Shown here piece by piece: positions 34,078 through 42,514 of a DNA stretch of 64,000 nucleotides. The position numbers and the translations under genes were made by a program. The first letter of the stretch is position 1; the number at the start of each line of letters is the position of its first letter. The notes beneath the pieces are model-generated. The model was given only the letters and a program-made list of their open reading frames with translations. It was not told where the DNA came from and made no database searches. The stretch covers positions 1-64,000 of the forward strand of contig CAJPNK010000002.1 in assembly GCA_905372095.1 (NCBI GenBank), in the 5' to 3' direction. This stretch comes from Candidatus Saccharimonadota bacterium (lineage in GTDB: Bacteria > Patescibacteriota > Saccharimonadia > Saccharimonadales > Saccharimonadaceae).

Positions 34078-34104
34078 CAACTCTTGTATTATGTGTTTTC
34101 TATA

Positions 34105-34731
34105 CTAAGGACCAAAGTGTAAAGTGGGTGACTGAGCTTTTTTGGGGCAGTTTTGAAAACAGCTCTGCAGTCCCATACAAATATCCCGATAAGGCCGCGT
34201 GACAACTTCTGCCGACTCAAGGCCGAGTTTGGTCTCAATGTCACTAATCATCGCTAGGGCACTAGTCTCATCATCTGATAAAACCTCAACTTCCACGAAC
34301 GTCCCAGCGTCTTTGATTTCGTCTATGGCCACCGTTGCCTGCGGAAAATCAGAGGACTGGAACGAGCGACGGTATTTGTTGACCTCGACTAGCCGCACCA
34401 TGCCTAGGTTGGCGAGCAGTTGTTTGGCGATTGCCGCGTCTCCGGGTTGAATTGGCAGGTTTGTCTCGGGCTTAATGATCACATCATTCTCTGTATGTGT
34501 CGCAGCAGTCGTCGCAGGCTTATATGTCACCTCAGCAAAACCATCGCGCTGGCGAATCCGCAAGCATTCAACCGTCTGCATAAAATCGACATCAGAACGA
34601 GAATAATACGTATCAATCTCGCGGAGATTACTCTGCAGTTCAAAACCGAGGTCTTGCAGCTGCTTGATTAATTCTTTTGCGTCACCGGTTAGCTGGCGTT
34701 TGCGTTCGATTTCTAGTAGTTTTTTGGTCAT
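34105..34731 (-). CDS. CYTH-domain protein (triphosphate tunnel metalloenzyme)
   Basis: 208 aa. The N-terminus MTKKLLEIERKRQL carries the ExExK signature (E-I-E-R-K) of the CYTH fold, and later strands show CLRIRQRDG, AEVTYKPA, VNKYRRSF, ATVAIDEIKDAGTFVEVEV, matching the charged tunnel strands. Family members hydrolyse inorganic triphosphate or thiamine triphosphate or make cAMP (class IV). Start 34731 is preferred because the N-terminal Glu strand begins there, after AAAGG. Confidence 0.85.
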   Translation of the reverse strand: MTKKLLEIERKRQLTGDAKELIKQLQDLGFELQSNLREIDTYYSRSDVDFMQTVECLRIRQRDGFAEVTYKPATTAATHTENDVIIKPETNLPIQPGDAAIAKQLLANLGMVRLVEVNKYRRSFQSSDFPQATVAIDEIKDAGTFVEVEVLSDDETSALAMISDIETKLGLESAEVVTRPYRDICMGLQSCFQNCPKKAQSPTLHFGP

Positions 34732-34898
34732 TTGGTGGCCTTTCGGGTTCTTACCTAGCACTGTGTTTACCTAGATAATTAATTTATTAGCGCGAATGAT
34801 GGCGGCAATTTGGCGGGTAATAGCGCTCATAGATTAAGGATAGAGCAGTTTGCTGCATCATGCAATAATTATTTAGGAGCGTGTTGTAAGGTTTATGC

Positions 34899-34904
34899 TA
34901 TAAT
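34899..34904 (+). promoter_or_regulatory. -10 upstream of the alpha/beta hydrolase gene
   Basis: TGC-TATAAT extended -10; leader about 80 nt. The rest of the 34732-34990 gap holds nothing else recognisable. Confidence 0.5.
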
Positions 34905-34990
34905 TAAGTTATAAAGGTTATCAATACTGCAATCCTTGCTGGATATCAACGGCCAGTAAAAAGCAAAGTTCGCTTATGAAAGGTGTAAAA

Positions 34991-35956
34991 ATGTCTGTAG
35001 CGCTCAGTAGCAAAAAGATAATACTAATCGTAATGTGTGTGATATTCGTGCTGATAGCAGGATTTGCGGCTTGGGCATTTCTGTGGCCTAGCCGTAGTAC
35101 CGACTTGCAAAAAGCTGATATCCAGCGGCGCGATTATAACCAGTCGGTGGCAGATATCCAAAAAATCATTGCCGATGATACCGCCAATAATGAAGTGCGG
35201 CCAGATTGCCGGCCAATTTTGAAAACTCACGGCAAGAAAACTGCCCGAGCGGTGATGATTCTTCACGGTGTTAGCGCTGAACCTTCAGGAATGGTTGAGC
35301 TGGCAGACTGGTTTTACCAGGCGGGCTACAATGTGTACGTACCGCGAGTGCCGCACCACGGTATGAAAGACAATAAACTCCACGGGAAAGTTCGCGCCAG
35401 CGAGTTGGTGAAGTTCATGGGCGACAGCGCCGGGCTAGTCAGCGGCCTGGGCGACGAGCTGGGCGTGATCGGCCATTCTGGCGGCGGTACGCTGGCAACG
35501 TGGCTGGCGCAGTATGGCGACGGATTATTCTCGCGGGTATTACTGCTCTCGCCGTACTATGAACCGGACGTTTCTAAAGCGCCGAAGTGGCAAATGGCGC
35601 TGCTGCGCAATGTTTATGGCAATCATTTGCTGCCAGATCAATTCTTTGACGGCAATTTGTCGTACCGGGCGCTGGCAAATTATGTCATTATCAAGCAGAA
35701 TTATCGCAATGATTTGAAAGCTGAAGGCTTGAAACATCTCGGTTTGATAATTGGCAGCGAGGACGATTTGATTGACAAAACCATGGCGCTGAATATCGCC
35801 GAAGGCATGGCTAAGGCTAGCGGCGCCGAATTTACTTACGAAACGACGCCAGCTTATATCGGCGCTGGCCACGAATTAATATCACCAGAAGACAAAGTCG
35901 TCAAGAAATACAAGAAAGAATTGTACGGCATGTACCTGCGGGTGTATGAGAAATAG
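34991..35956 (+). CDS. Membrane-anchored alpha/beta hydrolase
   Basis: 321 aa. N-terminal membrane segment (about 12-33) then an alpha/beta-hydrolase domain: VMILHGVSAEPSGM (oxyanion region), nucleophile elbow GVIGHSGGGTLA (Ser), acid IIGSEDDLID (Asp) and catalytic His in IGAGHELI. It resembles esterase/monoacylglycerol lipase types; substrate unknown. ATG 34991 follows AAAGGTG; an in-frame ATG lies at 34976 with no ribosome site. Confidence 0.85.
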   Translation: MSVALSSKKIILIVMCVIFVLIAGFAAWAFLWPSRSTDLQKADIQRRDYNQSVADIQKIIADDTANNEVRPDCRPILKTHGKKTARAVMILHGVSAEPSGMVELADWFYQAGYNVYVPRVPHHGMKDNKLHGKVRASELVKFMGDSAGLVSGLGDELGVIGHSGGGTLATWLAQYGDGLFSRVLLLSPYYEPDVSKAPKWQMALLRNVYGNHLLPDQFFDGNLSYRALANYVIIKQNYRNDLKAEGLKHLGLIIGSEDDLIDKTMALNIAEGMAKASGAEFTYETTPAYIGAGHELISPEDKVVKKYKKELYGMYLRVYEK

Positions 35957-36016
35957 TATTTAGTAGTTGCGTACTATCAGACGTTTTTCATTTTCGGCTT
36001 AGTTAGGCGGATCTGT

Positions 36017-36022
36017 TATAAT
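36017..36022 (+). promoter_or_regulatory. Leaderless -10 of the ASCH gene
   Basis: TATAAT, 8 nt before GTG 36031. Confidence 0.55.
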
Positions 36023-36030
36023 GGTCTATT

Positions 36031-36573
36031 GTGACTGCATGTAAAGTAAAGATATCCACGAGACCGTTTAGGAGTGCCGTTTCTGGCAGCAAAATCGCCA
36101 AATCGCGGCTGCATAAGGGGTGCCGCCGAAAAACACAGTCTAGCGGCCAAGCCATGCTTGCTCGTAATATTAAGTATCGTCAGGCTGCTAAGTATCGTCA
36201 GGCTGCGCCCGCCCGAAAAATGAGGATTAAAAAGCCATATTACGACGCTATCATGTCGGGTCGTAAAACCCTGGAGGTTCGCGTTGGCTATGGCAGTATC
36301 AAGCGCCTGCAGGCTGGCGAGCTATTGCAGCTAGAAACTAGTCATGAGTCTGGCGCGGTACGGATTAAGTCGATTCGTATCTACGATAATTTTGCTAAAA
36401 TGCTGGCAGCTGAGGACTGGCGGCAAATTGTACCGCAAGCCAAAGATAGAGCGGAAGCGCTTCGGCTTCTTCAGAAAATCTACCCGCCGCGTAAAGAAAA
36501 ACTCGGCGTGTATGCTATTGAGATTGCGAAATTAGAGAAAGGCAAATCGGCTAAAGGCAAGAAAAGCAAATAA
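36031..36573 (+). CDS. ASCH-domain protein with basic N-terminal extension
   Basis: 180 aa from GTG. Residues about 65-170 match the ASCH domain: KMRIKKPYYDAIMSGRKTLEVRV, then LQLETSHESGAVRIKSIRIYDNFAKMLAAEDW and GVYAIEI. ASCH proteins resemble PUA domains and act on RNA or nucleosides. The first 60 residues are Lys/Arg/Ser/Gln-rich with a duplicated KYRQAA unit and look disordered; ATG 36223 could be a shorter start for the ASCH domain alone. Confidence 0.8.
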   Translation: MTACKVKISTRPFRSAVSGSKIAKSRLHKGCRRKTQSSGQAMLARNIKYRQAAKYRQAAPARKMRIKKPYYDAIMSGRKTLEVRVGYGSIKRLQAGELLQLETSHESGAVRIKSIRIYDNFAKMLAAEDWRQIVPQAKDRAEALRLLQKIYPPRKEKLGVYAIEIAKLEKGKSAKGKKSK

Positions 36574-36589
36574 TACTTTTTAGGCGCCT

Positions 36590-36606
36590 CGACGGCGTAT
36601 TTTTGC
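36590..36606 (+). terminator. Possible terminator after the ASCH gene
   Basis: GCGCC and GGCGT around TCGAC followed by ATTTTTG; short stem. Confidence 0.4.
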
Positions 36607-36671
36607 AATTAAGACAATTTTGTGGCATCATAATAGATAAATGATTAAATATGAAAGGAAATTAGAATAAT

Positions 36672-37328
36672 ATGAGAAAATTACCACAATATCCCCACCC
36701 AACTTGGCCAGATACTATACCGTTGATGGCTAGAGTTGGACCGCAGATATACTAGGAATGATAGAGCGCGGCTCAGAAAGTGATATAAATCCTTCAGTAA
36801 AAGCCGCACGAGGCATTGGCGAGACGGCAAGCCATGTTATGCTCAGAGATCCAGCAGATAGAATGAATTTAAAAGATCCAGACGCTATCATAGGAGCCCA
36901 GAGTGAGAATGACCCGATAGCCACGAATATGCTGGACGATCTAGAAAAACGCGTAGAAGCTGGAGAGGCTGGCGCGCTTGCCGCCCCTATTCCTCCAGAA
37001 TCTCTAGAAATAATCAATAATCCGAATGGAAGAGTCGAAGAAAGAGGCGGACAGACTGGCGAATAGTCTCTGAATAATAGAATGGAAAAAGGTAAAGACA
37101 TAGGCGCAGATACGGGGAAGTCCCGTGAAAGTCCTGAATCTTGTGCGAGTAGGCTTGCATGTGAGCTCAGGAGGGTCTATATGGATATATACAGACTGAG
37201 AAGAGAGCTTGCGGCAGCAGCGACACAGTGAGAAGCTATTTTGAAGGAGTTTAAGCAAACTGCGGAAGCAAACGGTTTAGATCCTAACGATTATTATGAT
37301 GGCAATATAAACACCGCATCGCCGAGTA
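36672..37328 (+). pseudogene. Decayed gene of unknown family
   Basis: A short ORF starts MRKLPQYPHPTWPDTIP at 36672 after a GAAAGGA site but stops after 27 codons. Coding-like sequence continues in another frame from about 36743 (ADILGMIERGSES), reaches TAG at 37064-37066, then continues in that same frame for about 48 sensible codons (ELRRVYMDIYRLRREL) to TGA near 37229-37231, and on again (KQTAEANGLDPNDYY) into the 3' end of the convergent M16-like gene. One frameshift and at least two stops mark decay. The piece 36758-37066 alone would encode 102 aa. No homologue recognised. Confidence 0.55.
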
Positions 37329-38279
37329 TTACTCAATCACTTCGCTCTGATTGCCATACTTAGCGATGATTTGCGTTGCTTGCGCCACGTCGTTTACGTT
37401 GTCTGGCGTAGCAATTGCGTGCCAACCGTCACTACCGAGCAAAATGCCCAAATTAAGCAGCATTCGGTCGATGTCGGGCGCTATCGAAGGTTCATCAGTA
37501 TAAGATATGCTATGCAAATAATCGGCAAAGCGTTGATTCAGATCGGGCGAGCGTAAATCCCGGGCGACGGCCTGGACGCAGCGAATAATGTCAGCAAATT
37601 GGATTGGCCCCGATTGTACACTGAGATGCAGCGTATTAGTGACAGACATGTCTTCGGCGTGATATTTGATATGATTGTCGTCGGTGTAGGCGCCAAATTG
37701 TAAGCTAAGCTTTTGGCTGATTGATAAGTTCAAAAAGTGTACGTATTCGTAAAATAGCGGCAACGTTTCGGGTCGTTGCTGGCGGAATTGCTGCGTTAGC
37801 TGAAAGGATATGTAAAGTTTGCGCGGAATTGCTGATGGCTGGTTGGTCGAGTAAATTATACCGCTGATTTGGCTAGTGCTGCTATTCAGCCGCTTGATAT
37901 TATCGATGTTTTGCCATGGCCGAGAGTCAATCTGTCTTAATTCGTGCATCATTCGGCCGCTGTCGGCAACGTATAGCTGGTTTGGCTCCTCGGCCAGCAA
38001 ACGGTACAGAGCTAGTGAAACCGGCTCGTTATCCATCTCGCCGAAATCAGTTGGCAAGGTTAATATCTTGTTGGCTAACCGCGTGGCATCGACCGAGTGC
38101 CAAATACTCTTAATAATGATAATGCCGCCAGGGTAAGTGTGTCCGTCTAGCATGTAGTCGATTAGCTGGTACTGGCCTTGCTGGTACATGAATTCGGCCG
38201 CCGTCGCCAAAAACATATGCTCGTATAAATGAGCCAACTGCGTGCATGGATGGTGCTTAACCATAGTGATGCGCTTCAT
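37329..38279 (-). CDS. M16-like (insulinase/pitrilysin fold) metallopeptidase, half-size
   Basis: 316 aa. The inverted zinc motif HLYEH sits at residues 17-21 and a Glu pair follows at 97-98, close to the H-x-x-E-H-(x)76-E spacing of M16 peptidases. The N-terminal Lys/His-rich segment and ALYRLLAEE fit the first M16 domain; the second half is divergent. Standard M16 subunits are about 400-450 aa. TGC-TATAAT (38292-38287) is 7 nt before the ATG, so leaderless. Confidence 0.68.
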   Translation of the reverse strand: MKRITMVKHHPCTQLAHLYEHMFLATAAEFMYQQGQYQLIDYMLDGHTYPGGIIIIKSIWHSVDATRLANKILTLPTDFGEMDNEPVSLALYRLLAEEPNQLYVADSGRMMHELRQIDSRPWQNIDNIKRLNSSTSQISGIIYSTNQPSAIPRKLYISFQLTQQFRQQRPETLPLFYEYVHFLNLSISQKLSLQFGAYTDDNHIKYHAEDMSVTNTLHLSVQSGPIQFADIIRCVQAVARDLRSPDLNQRFADYLHSISYTDEPSIAPDIDRMLLNLGILLGSDGWHAIATPDNVNDVAQATQIIAKYGNQSEVIE

Positions 38280-38286
38280 TATATTA

Positions 38287-38292
38287 ATTATA
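38287..38292 (-). promoter_or_regulatory. Leaderless extended -10 of the M16-like gene
   Basis: TGC followed by TATAAT on the minus strand, 7 nt before ATG 38279. Confidence 0.65.
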
Positions 38293-38371
38293 GCAGAGAG
38301 TTAGAGCTGATACTCTTTGATGCGGTAGCGAACGGTTTTCACGAGCAATTTTAGCTCGCGTACGATAGTGT

Positions 38372-38377
38372 TATACT
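38372..38377 (+). promoter_or_regulatory. Leaderless -10 of pheT
   Basis: TATACT, 9 nt before ATG 38387. Confidence 0.5.
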
Positions 38378-38386
38378 ATATGTAAT

Positions 38387-40957
38387 ATGAAAGTCAGCCT
38401 AAATCTTATCAAACAATTGATTAATTTTGAATTGCCTCCCGTGGACGAATTGGTGGCGCGGGTCAATCAGCAGCTTGGTGGCGTCGAGGAAGTGATCGAC
38501 CTCAAAGCCAAATATGGCGGCGCGCGGATCGTCCGGGTGGTTGAATGCGCCAAGCACCCTAATGCTGATCGGCTGAGCGTGACCAAGATTGATGATGGCG
38601 GTGTGGTGGCGGGCGTACCGCGCGATGACAATGGCTTGGTGCAAGTGGTCTGCGGCGCGCCAAATGTGCATGCGAATATGTGGGCAATTTGGCTACCGCC
38701 GAAAAGTACGGTGCCGGCGAGTTTTGATGACGATGAGCCGTTTGTGCTGGACGCGCGACCGCTGCGCGGCGTGCTCAGCCAAGGTATGTTGGCGGCGGCT
38801 GACGAGTTGGATACCGGCACGGATCACGAGGGGATTATTGAGATTCGTGAACGCGACGTGCCGGCGGGCGTTGAGCTTACGGCGGGTGCGAGTTTCGCGG
38901 AAGCGTTTGGCTTGGATGATTACGTGCTGGACATTGAAAATAAGATGTTTACTCACCGGCCAGATTGCTTTGGGCAACTTGGCGTGGCGCGTGAGATTGC
39001 TGGGATTTTTAACGAGCAGTTTACTAGCCCCGAGTGGTATAAATCAGAGCAGAAGTTTGCTGAGGCCGAAGGTCTAGAATTGACAGTAACGAATGATGCG
39101 CCAGAATTAGTGCCGCGCTTCATGGCGGTGGCGATTCGCAATGTTACCGTGCAGCCAAGTCCGCTATGGCTGCAGTGTCAGTTGGTGGCGATGGGCGGCA
39201 AGCCAATTAACAACATTGTCGATGCCACGAATTACATGATGCTACTGACGGCGCAGCCAACGCACGCGTATGACTATGATAAATTGCGTGGACATAAACT
39301 TGAGGCGCGGATGGCTCGTGACGGCGAGAAAGTCAGTCTGCTCAATGGCAAAGAGTATGAGCTGACGAGTGATGACATCGTCATTGCTGACGGCGAGGGC
39401 GTGATTGGTCTGGCGGGAATTATGGGCGGTGCTGACACTGAGGTTTCAAATGACACCAAGAATATTGTTCTAGAATGCGCTAACTTTGACATGTATGCGC
39501 TGCGCCGCACGGCCATGCGTCACGGTATTTTTACCGACGCGCTGACGCGGTTTAATAAGGGCCAGTCACCGCTCCAAAATGCTGCCGTATTGAAGCAGCT
39601 GATGAGTATGGTTGGCGGCGTGCAGGCGAGCGAAGTGTTTGACAAGCGCAACGATCGCCTGATGGTCATGCAGCACGATTCGCGAGTTACATTTGGCTCT
39701 GCCGGCAAGGAAACCATTTCGATTTTCGATTGGGGCGCAGTGACTGGCGTTTTAGTGTTGGAAAGTACCTTTGTGAATGAACGTTTGGGTACAGAATTTT
39801 CGCCGCAGGAAATCTGCCGTATCCTGAAGAATGTTGAAATTAAGGCGCATGAGGAACCCGAGCCAAATACGCCTTATCAATTTGAAGTAATTGCGCCGTT
39901 CTGGCGTACCGACCTTGAACTGCCGGAGGACATTATCGAAGAAGTCGGTCGGCTGTATGGCTTTGATAAACTACCGCGCCAATTGCCAATGCGCAGCATT
40001 AAGCCAGCGCCGAGGAATCCGCGCCGCCAGCTCAAGCAGGCGATTCGCCAAAGTCTATCGCGCGCCGGCGCCAACGAAGTCTTGACCTATAGTTTCGTCC
40101 ACGAGCGTGTCCTGAAAAACGCCGAGCAAGACCCGAGCCGCGCCTATCGATTAAGCAACGCTTTAAGCCCTGATTTGCAGTATTATCGCACCAGCGTGCT
40201 GCCGAGTTTGCTAGATAAAGTTCATGCCAACATCAAAGCCGGCCACGACGAGTTCATGTTGTTTGAAATCGGCAAAATTCACGATAAAGAATTGCCGCTT
40301 ACTGACGAGAATCTGCCGAGCGAGCAGACGTTTGTCGACGGTGTTTATGCTAGCAAAAAGCCGCGAGCCGGCGCGCCATTCTATAAAGCGAGGAAGTTGG
40401 TGGATAGGCTGTTGGCGGATCTTAACGTTGAGGCTGATTTCGTGAAAATAGCAGAGTCTGGCGCGGACGTGCCAGCGCCGTTTGACGGCCAGCGCAGTGC
40501 TTGGATTGTCGCGAAAAACGGTGACAAGCTGGGTATTGTCGGCGAATTATCTCAGGCAGTACGGCGTAATTTCAAACTGCCAGATTATACGGCAGCGTTC
40601 TCGCTTGACATTGAAAAATTGCAAGTCTGTCTGACTGAAAGTCGCGAACATAATTACCGGCCGCTGAGCCGTTTCCCATCAATCAGTCAAGATATCTCAT
40701 TGCGTTCAAGCGTGGAAATCTCGCATGATGAGTTACTGCGAACGGTTCGGCAATGCTTGGACGAGTCAAAAAACCTACATTGCCGCGTACAGACGCTTGG
40801 TATATACCAGCCGAAAGACAATGCAGCTATCAAAACTACAACTCTCCGATTAACGTTCACTAGCTATCAGCAAACCCTAACTGACGCTAAAATTAAGCCA
40901 ATTATGGACGATATTGCGACAGCTGCTCTCACTAAGCTTGATATTGAGCGAGTATAG
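38387..40957 (+). CDS. pheT: Phenylalanyl-tRNA synthetase beta subunit
   Basis: 856 aa, slightly longer than usual. In order: N-terminal tRNA-binding EMAP/OB domain (IVRVVECAKHPNADRLSVTKI, about 47-160), B3/B4 editing domain (NIVDATNYMML, AYDYDKLRG, about 215-400), B5 domain (TEFSPQEICRILKNVEIK), class II-like core (EDIIEEVGRLYGFDKLP), and the C-terminal FDX-ACB domain (LSRFPSISQDISLR). Own leaderless promoter, as expected given its separation from pheS. Confidence 0.97.
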   Translation: MKVSLNLIKQLINFELPPVDELVARVNQQLGGVEEVIDLKAKYGGARIVRVVECAKHPNADRLSVTKIDDGGVVAGVPRDDNGLVQVVCGAPNVHANMWAIWLPPKSTVPASFDDDEPFVLDARPLRGVLSQGMLAAADELDTGTDHEGIIEIRERDVPAGVELTAGASFAEAFGLDDYVLDIENKMFTHRPDCFGQLGVAREIAGIFNEQFTSPEWYKSEQKFAEAEGLELTVTNDAPELVPRFMAVAIRNVTVQPSPLWLQCQLVAMGGKPINNIVDATNYMMLLTAQPTHAYDYDKLRGHKLEARMARDGEKVSLLNGKEYELTSDDIVIADGEGVIGLAGIMGGADTEVSNDTKNIVLECANFDMYALRRTAMRHGIFTDALTRFNKGQSPLQNAAVLKQLMSMVGGVQASEVFDKRNDRLMVMQHDSRVTFGSAGKETISIFDWGAVTGVLVLESTFVNERLGTEFSPQEICRILKNVEIKAHEEPEPNTPYQFEVIAPFWRTDLELPEDIIEEVGRLYGFDKLPRQLPMRSIKPAPRNPRRQLKQAIRQSLSRAGANEVLTYSFVHERVLKNAEQDPSRAYRLSNALSPDLQYYRTSVLPSLLDKVHANIKAGHDEFMLFEIGKIHDKELPLTDENLPSEQTFVDGVYASKKPRAGAPFYKARKLVDRLLADLNVEADFVKIAESGADVPAPFDGQRSAWIVAKNGDKLGIVGELSQAVRRNFKLPDYTAAFSLDIEKLQVCLTESREHNYRPLSRFPSISQDISLRSSVEISHDELLRTVRQCLDESKNLHCRVQTLGIYQPKDNAAIKTTTLRLTFTSYQQTLTDAKIKPIMDDIATAALTKLDIERV

Positions 40958-40963
40958 CTGTCT

Positions 40964-42373
40964 TTACCTTTTTTGGATAGAACGCAGCGGGCGTTCCGGT
41001 AGGTTGTTACGCAACGTCACCAGACTGCGCCGTGTTGGGCGGCCGATAAGTACGCCGAACGAGGCGCCAGCAGCAATGGCTAACGCAATCAGTACCGCGC
41101 GCATCAATAACAGAGTACCGTCTGCAGCGGCCGGATTAGCGACTAGTGCCATTAGTCCGTTATATAAGGTTAGGCCGGGAACCAGCGGTACGATACCGGC
41201 ATCAATGATGGCTTGGCTAGGAATTCTGGTTAAGCGTGAAACAACAGTAGCTGTGAAGCCGACGGTAAATCCAGCGACAGCGTTAGCAGGGATAATTATC
41301 AAGCCTAATTCTGATACGGCTAACAGCACATAATACCCCAATAGTCCGCTGGCGCCAGTGATTAATAATCCAACTGGCCGCGAATTATTACTTAATGCAA
41401 ATGATGCCGAGATGATGACGGCGCCAATATACTGATAGGTAGTGTTTGTAAAGGATAAGCTGTCGGGGGTTGCGACAAACGCTAAGCCAAACTGCCTGGC
41501 GGCATACAGGCCTATACTCACGCCCAGCACAATGCCAAGTGTCAGCATCACCACCTTCAACAGCCGAGCGCTAGCCGTAACGTAATATTCATCAATTGCG
41601 TCCTGAAAGGCGCCGACAATCATCATGCCAGCTACTAGCAAGACGATACCGCCAACGGTTAATATCGTTGGATCAATCAAAGCAAAAAATTCCCAATATT
41701 TATGATTAACTAGCCACAATATACCAGTAGAGACTAACGTGACTGATAACGCGGCAATAATCTGAATGAAAAATGGCGGCAGCGCAGCGCGCCCTAGTAG
41801 CTTTATCAGAAGAGTAATTAAAAAACCTATGATAAAGGCAGCCAGGATAATCGGTATAGACGTCGTGTAGAGTGCAACCGAGCCGGCACTCAGGCCGCCG
41901 CCAGCAATATAACTGATAATGCCAGGATAGCGCTTATTGTTGGCAATGATGGCATCGAGTTCATTTTCGGCATCATCTAGAGTGACTTTATGGTTGGCAA
42001 TTTGGCTGGCTAGGTTTTGTAATTTGCGCATTAGCCGGTAATCGGTAGCGCGCGGCGAGATAGTGCGGATCAGTGTCAACGGTTCGCGATCGATGCCGCG
42101 GTCTTGCGAGAGCGTAATTTGATTAAAGCTGACATCGATATGTACTTTTCGCTTGCAATATGTGTCGGTTACCCCGAGCGCCATATGCACGACGCTATTC
42201 GCTGGCGTGCCCATTGATAGCAAATGGTCTGACATATTCATAACTAGCCGCAAGGCTCGCATATTCGGCGTCAATGTCTCATCGATTTTCTCGATATCAA
42301 CTTGATCAGCATCGTCGGTTGCTGTCAAGATGTTTGTTAGCGAGTGACGCATGAAGCGAATAAGCGGATTCAT
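40964..42373 (-). CDS. ThrE-family threonine/serine exporter
   Basis: 469 aa. The N-terminal soluble domain and first membrane half match DUF1212 (LLSMGTPANSVVHMALGVTDTYC; ISYIAGGGLSAGSVALY), the C-terminal half DUF3815 (PSQAIIDAGIVPLVPGLTLYNGLMAL); fused as in ThrE. About ten membrane segments. Exports small amino acids by proton antiport in known members; surprising in a presumed auxotroph. Converges on pheT with only 6 bp between. CATAAT (42385-42380) 6 nt before the ATG predicts a leaderless mRNA. Confidence 0.88.
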   Translation of the reverse strand: MNPLIRFMRHSLTNILTATDDADQVDIEKIDETLTPNMRALRLVMNMSDHLLSMGTPANSVVHMALGVTDTYCKRKVHIDVSFNQITLSQDRGIDREPLTLIRTISPRATDYRLMRKLQNLASQIANHKVTLDDAENELDAIIANNKRYPGIISYIAGGGLSAGSVALYTTSIPIILAAFIIGFLITLLIKLLGRAALPPFFIQIIAALSVTLVSTGILWLVNHKYWEFFALIDPTILTVGGIVLLVAGMMIVGAFQDAIDEYYVTASARLLKVVMLTLGIVLGVSIGLYAARQFGLAFVATPDSLSFTNTTYQYIGAVIISASFALSNNSRPVGLLITGASGLLGYYVLLAVSELGLIIIPANAVAGFTVGFTATVVSRLTRIPSQAIIDAGIVPLVPGLTLYNGLMALVANPAAADGTLLLMRAVLIALAIAAGASFGVLIGRPTRRSLVTLRNNLPERPLRSIQKR

Positions 42374-42379
42374 ATCTTG

Positions 42380-42385
42380 ATTATG
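42380..42385 (-). promoter_or_regulatory. Leaderless extended -10 of the ThrE-type gene
   Basis: TGC-CATAAT, 6 nt before ATG 42373. Confidence 0.6.
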
Positions 42386-42500
42386 GCAAAAAACCTATTA
42401 GTATTCTAGAGGCATATGATGTCATTTTCACAACTCCTTTAGCAGGTCGTGGTCGCGATTGCTGGTGCGCCGAATGCTATCGAAATTAATCCGCTTTTGC

Positions 42501-42506
42501 TATACT
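42501..42506 (+). promoter_or_regulatory. Leaderless extended -10 of the P-type ATPase gene
   Basis: TGC-TATACT, 8 nt before ATG 42515. Confidence 0.6.
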
Positions 42507-42514
42507 GATTTAGT

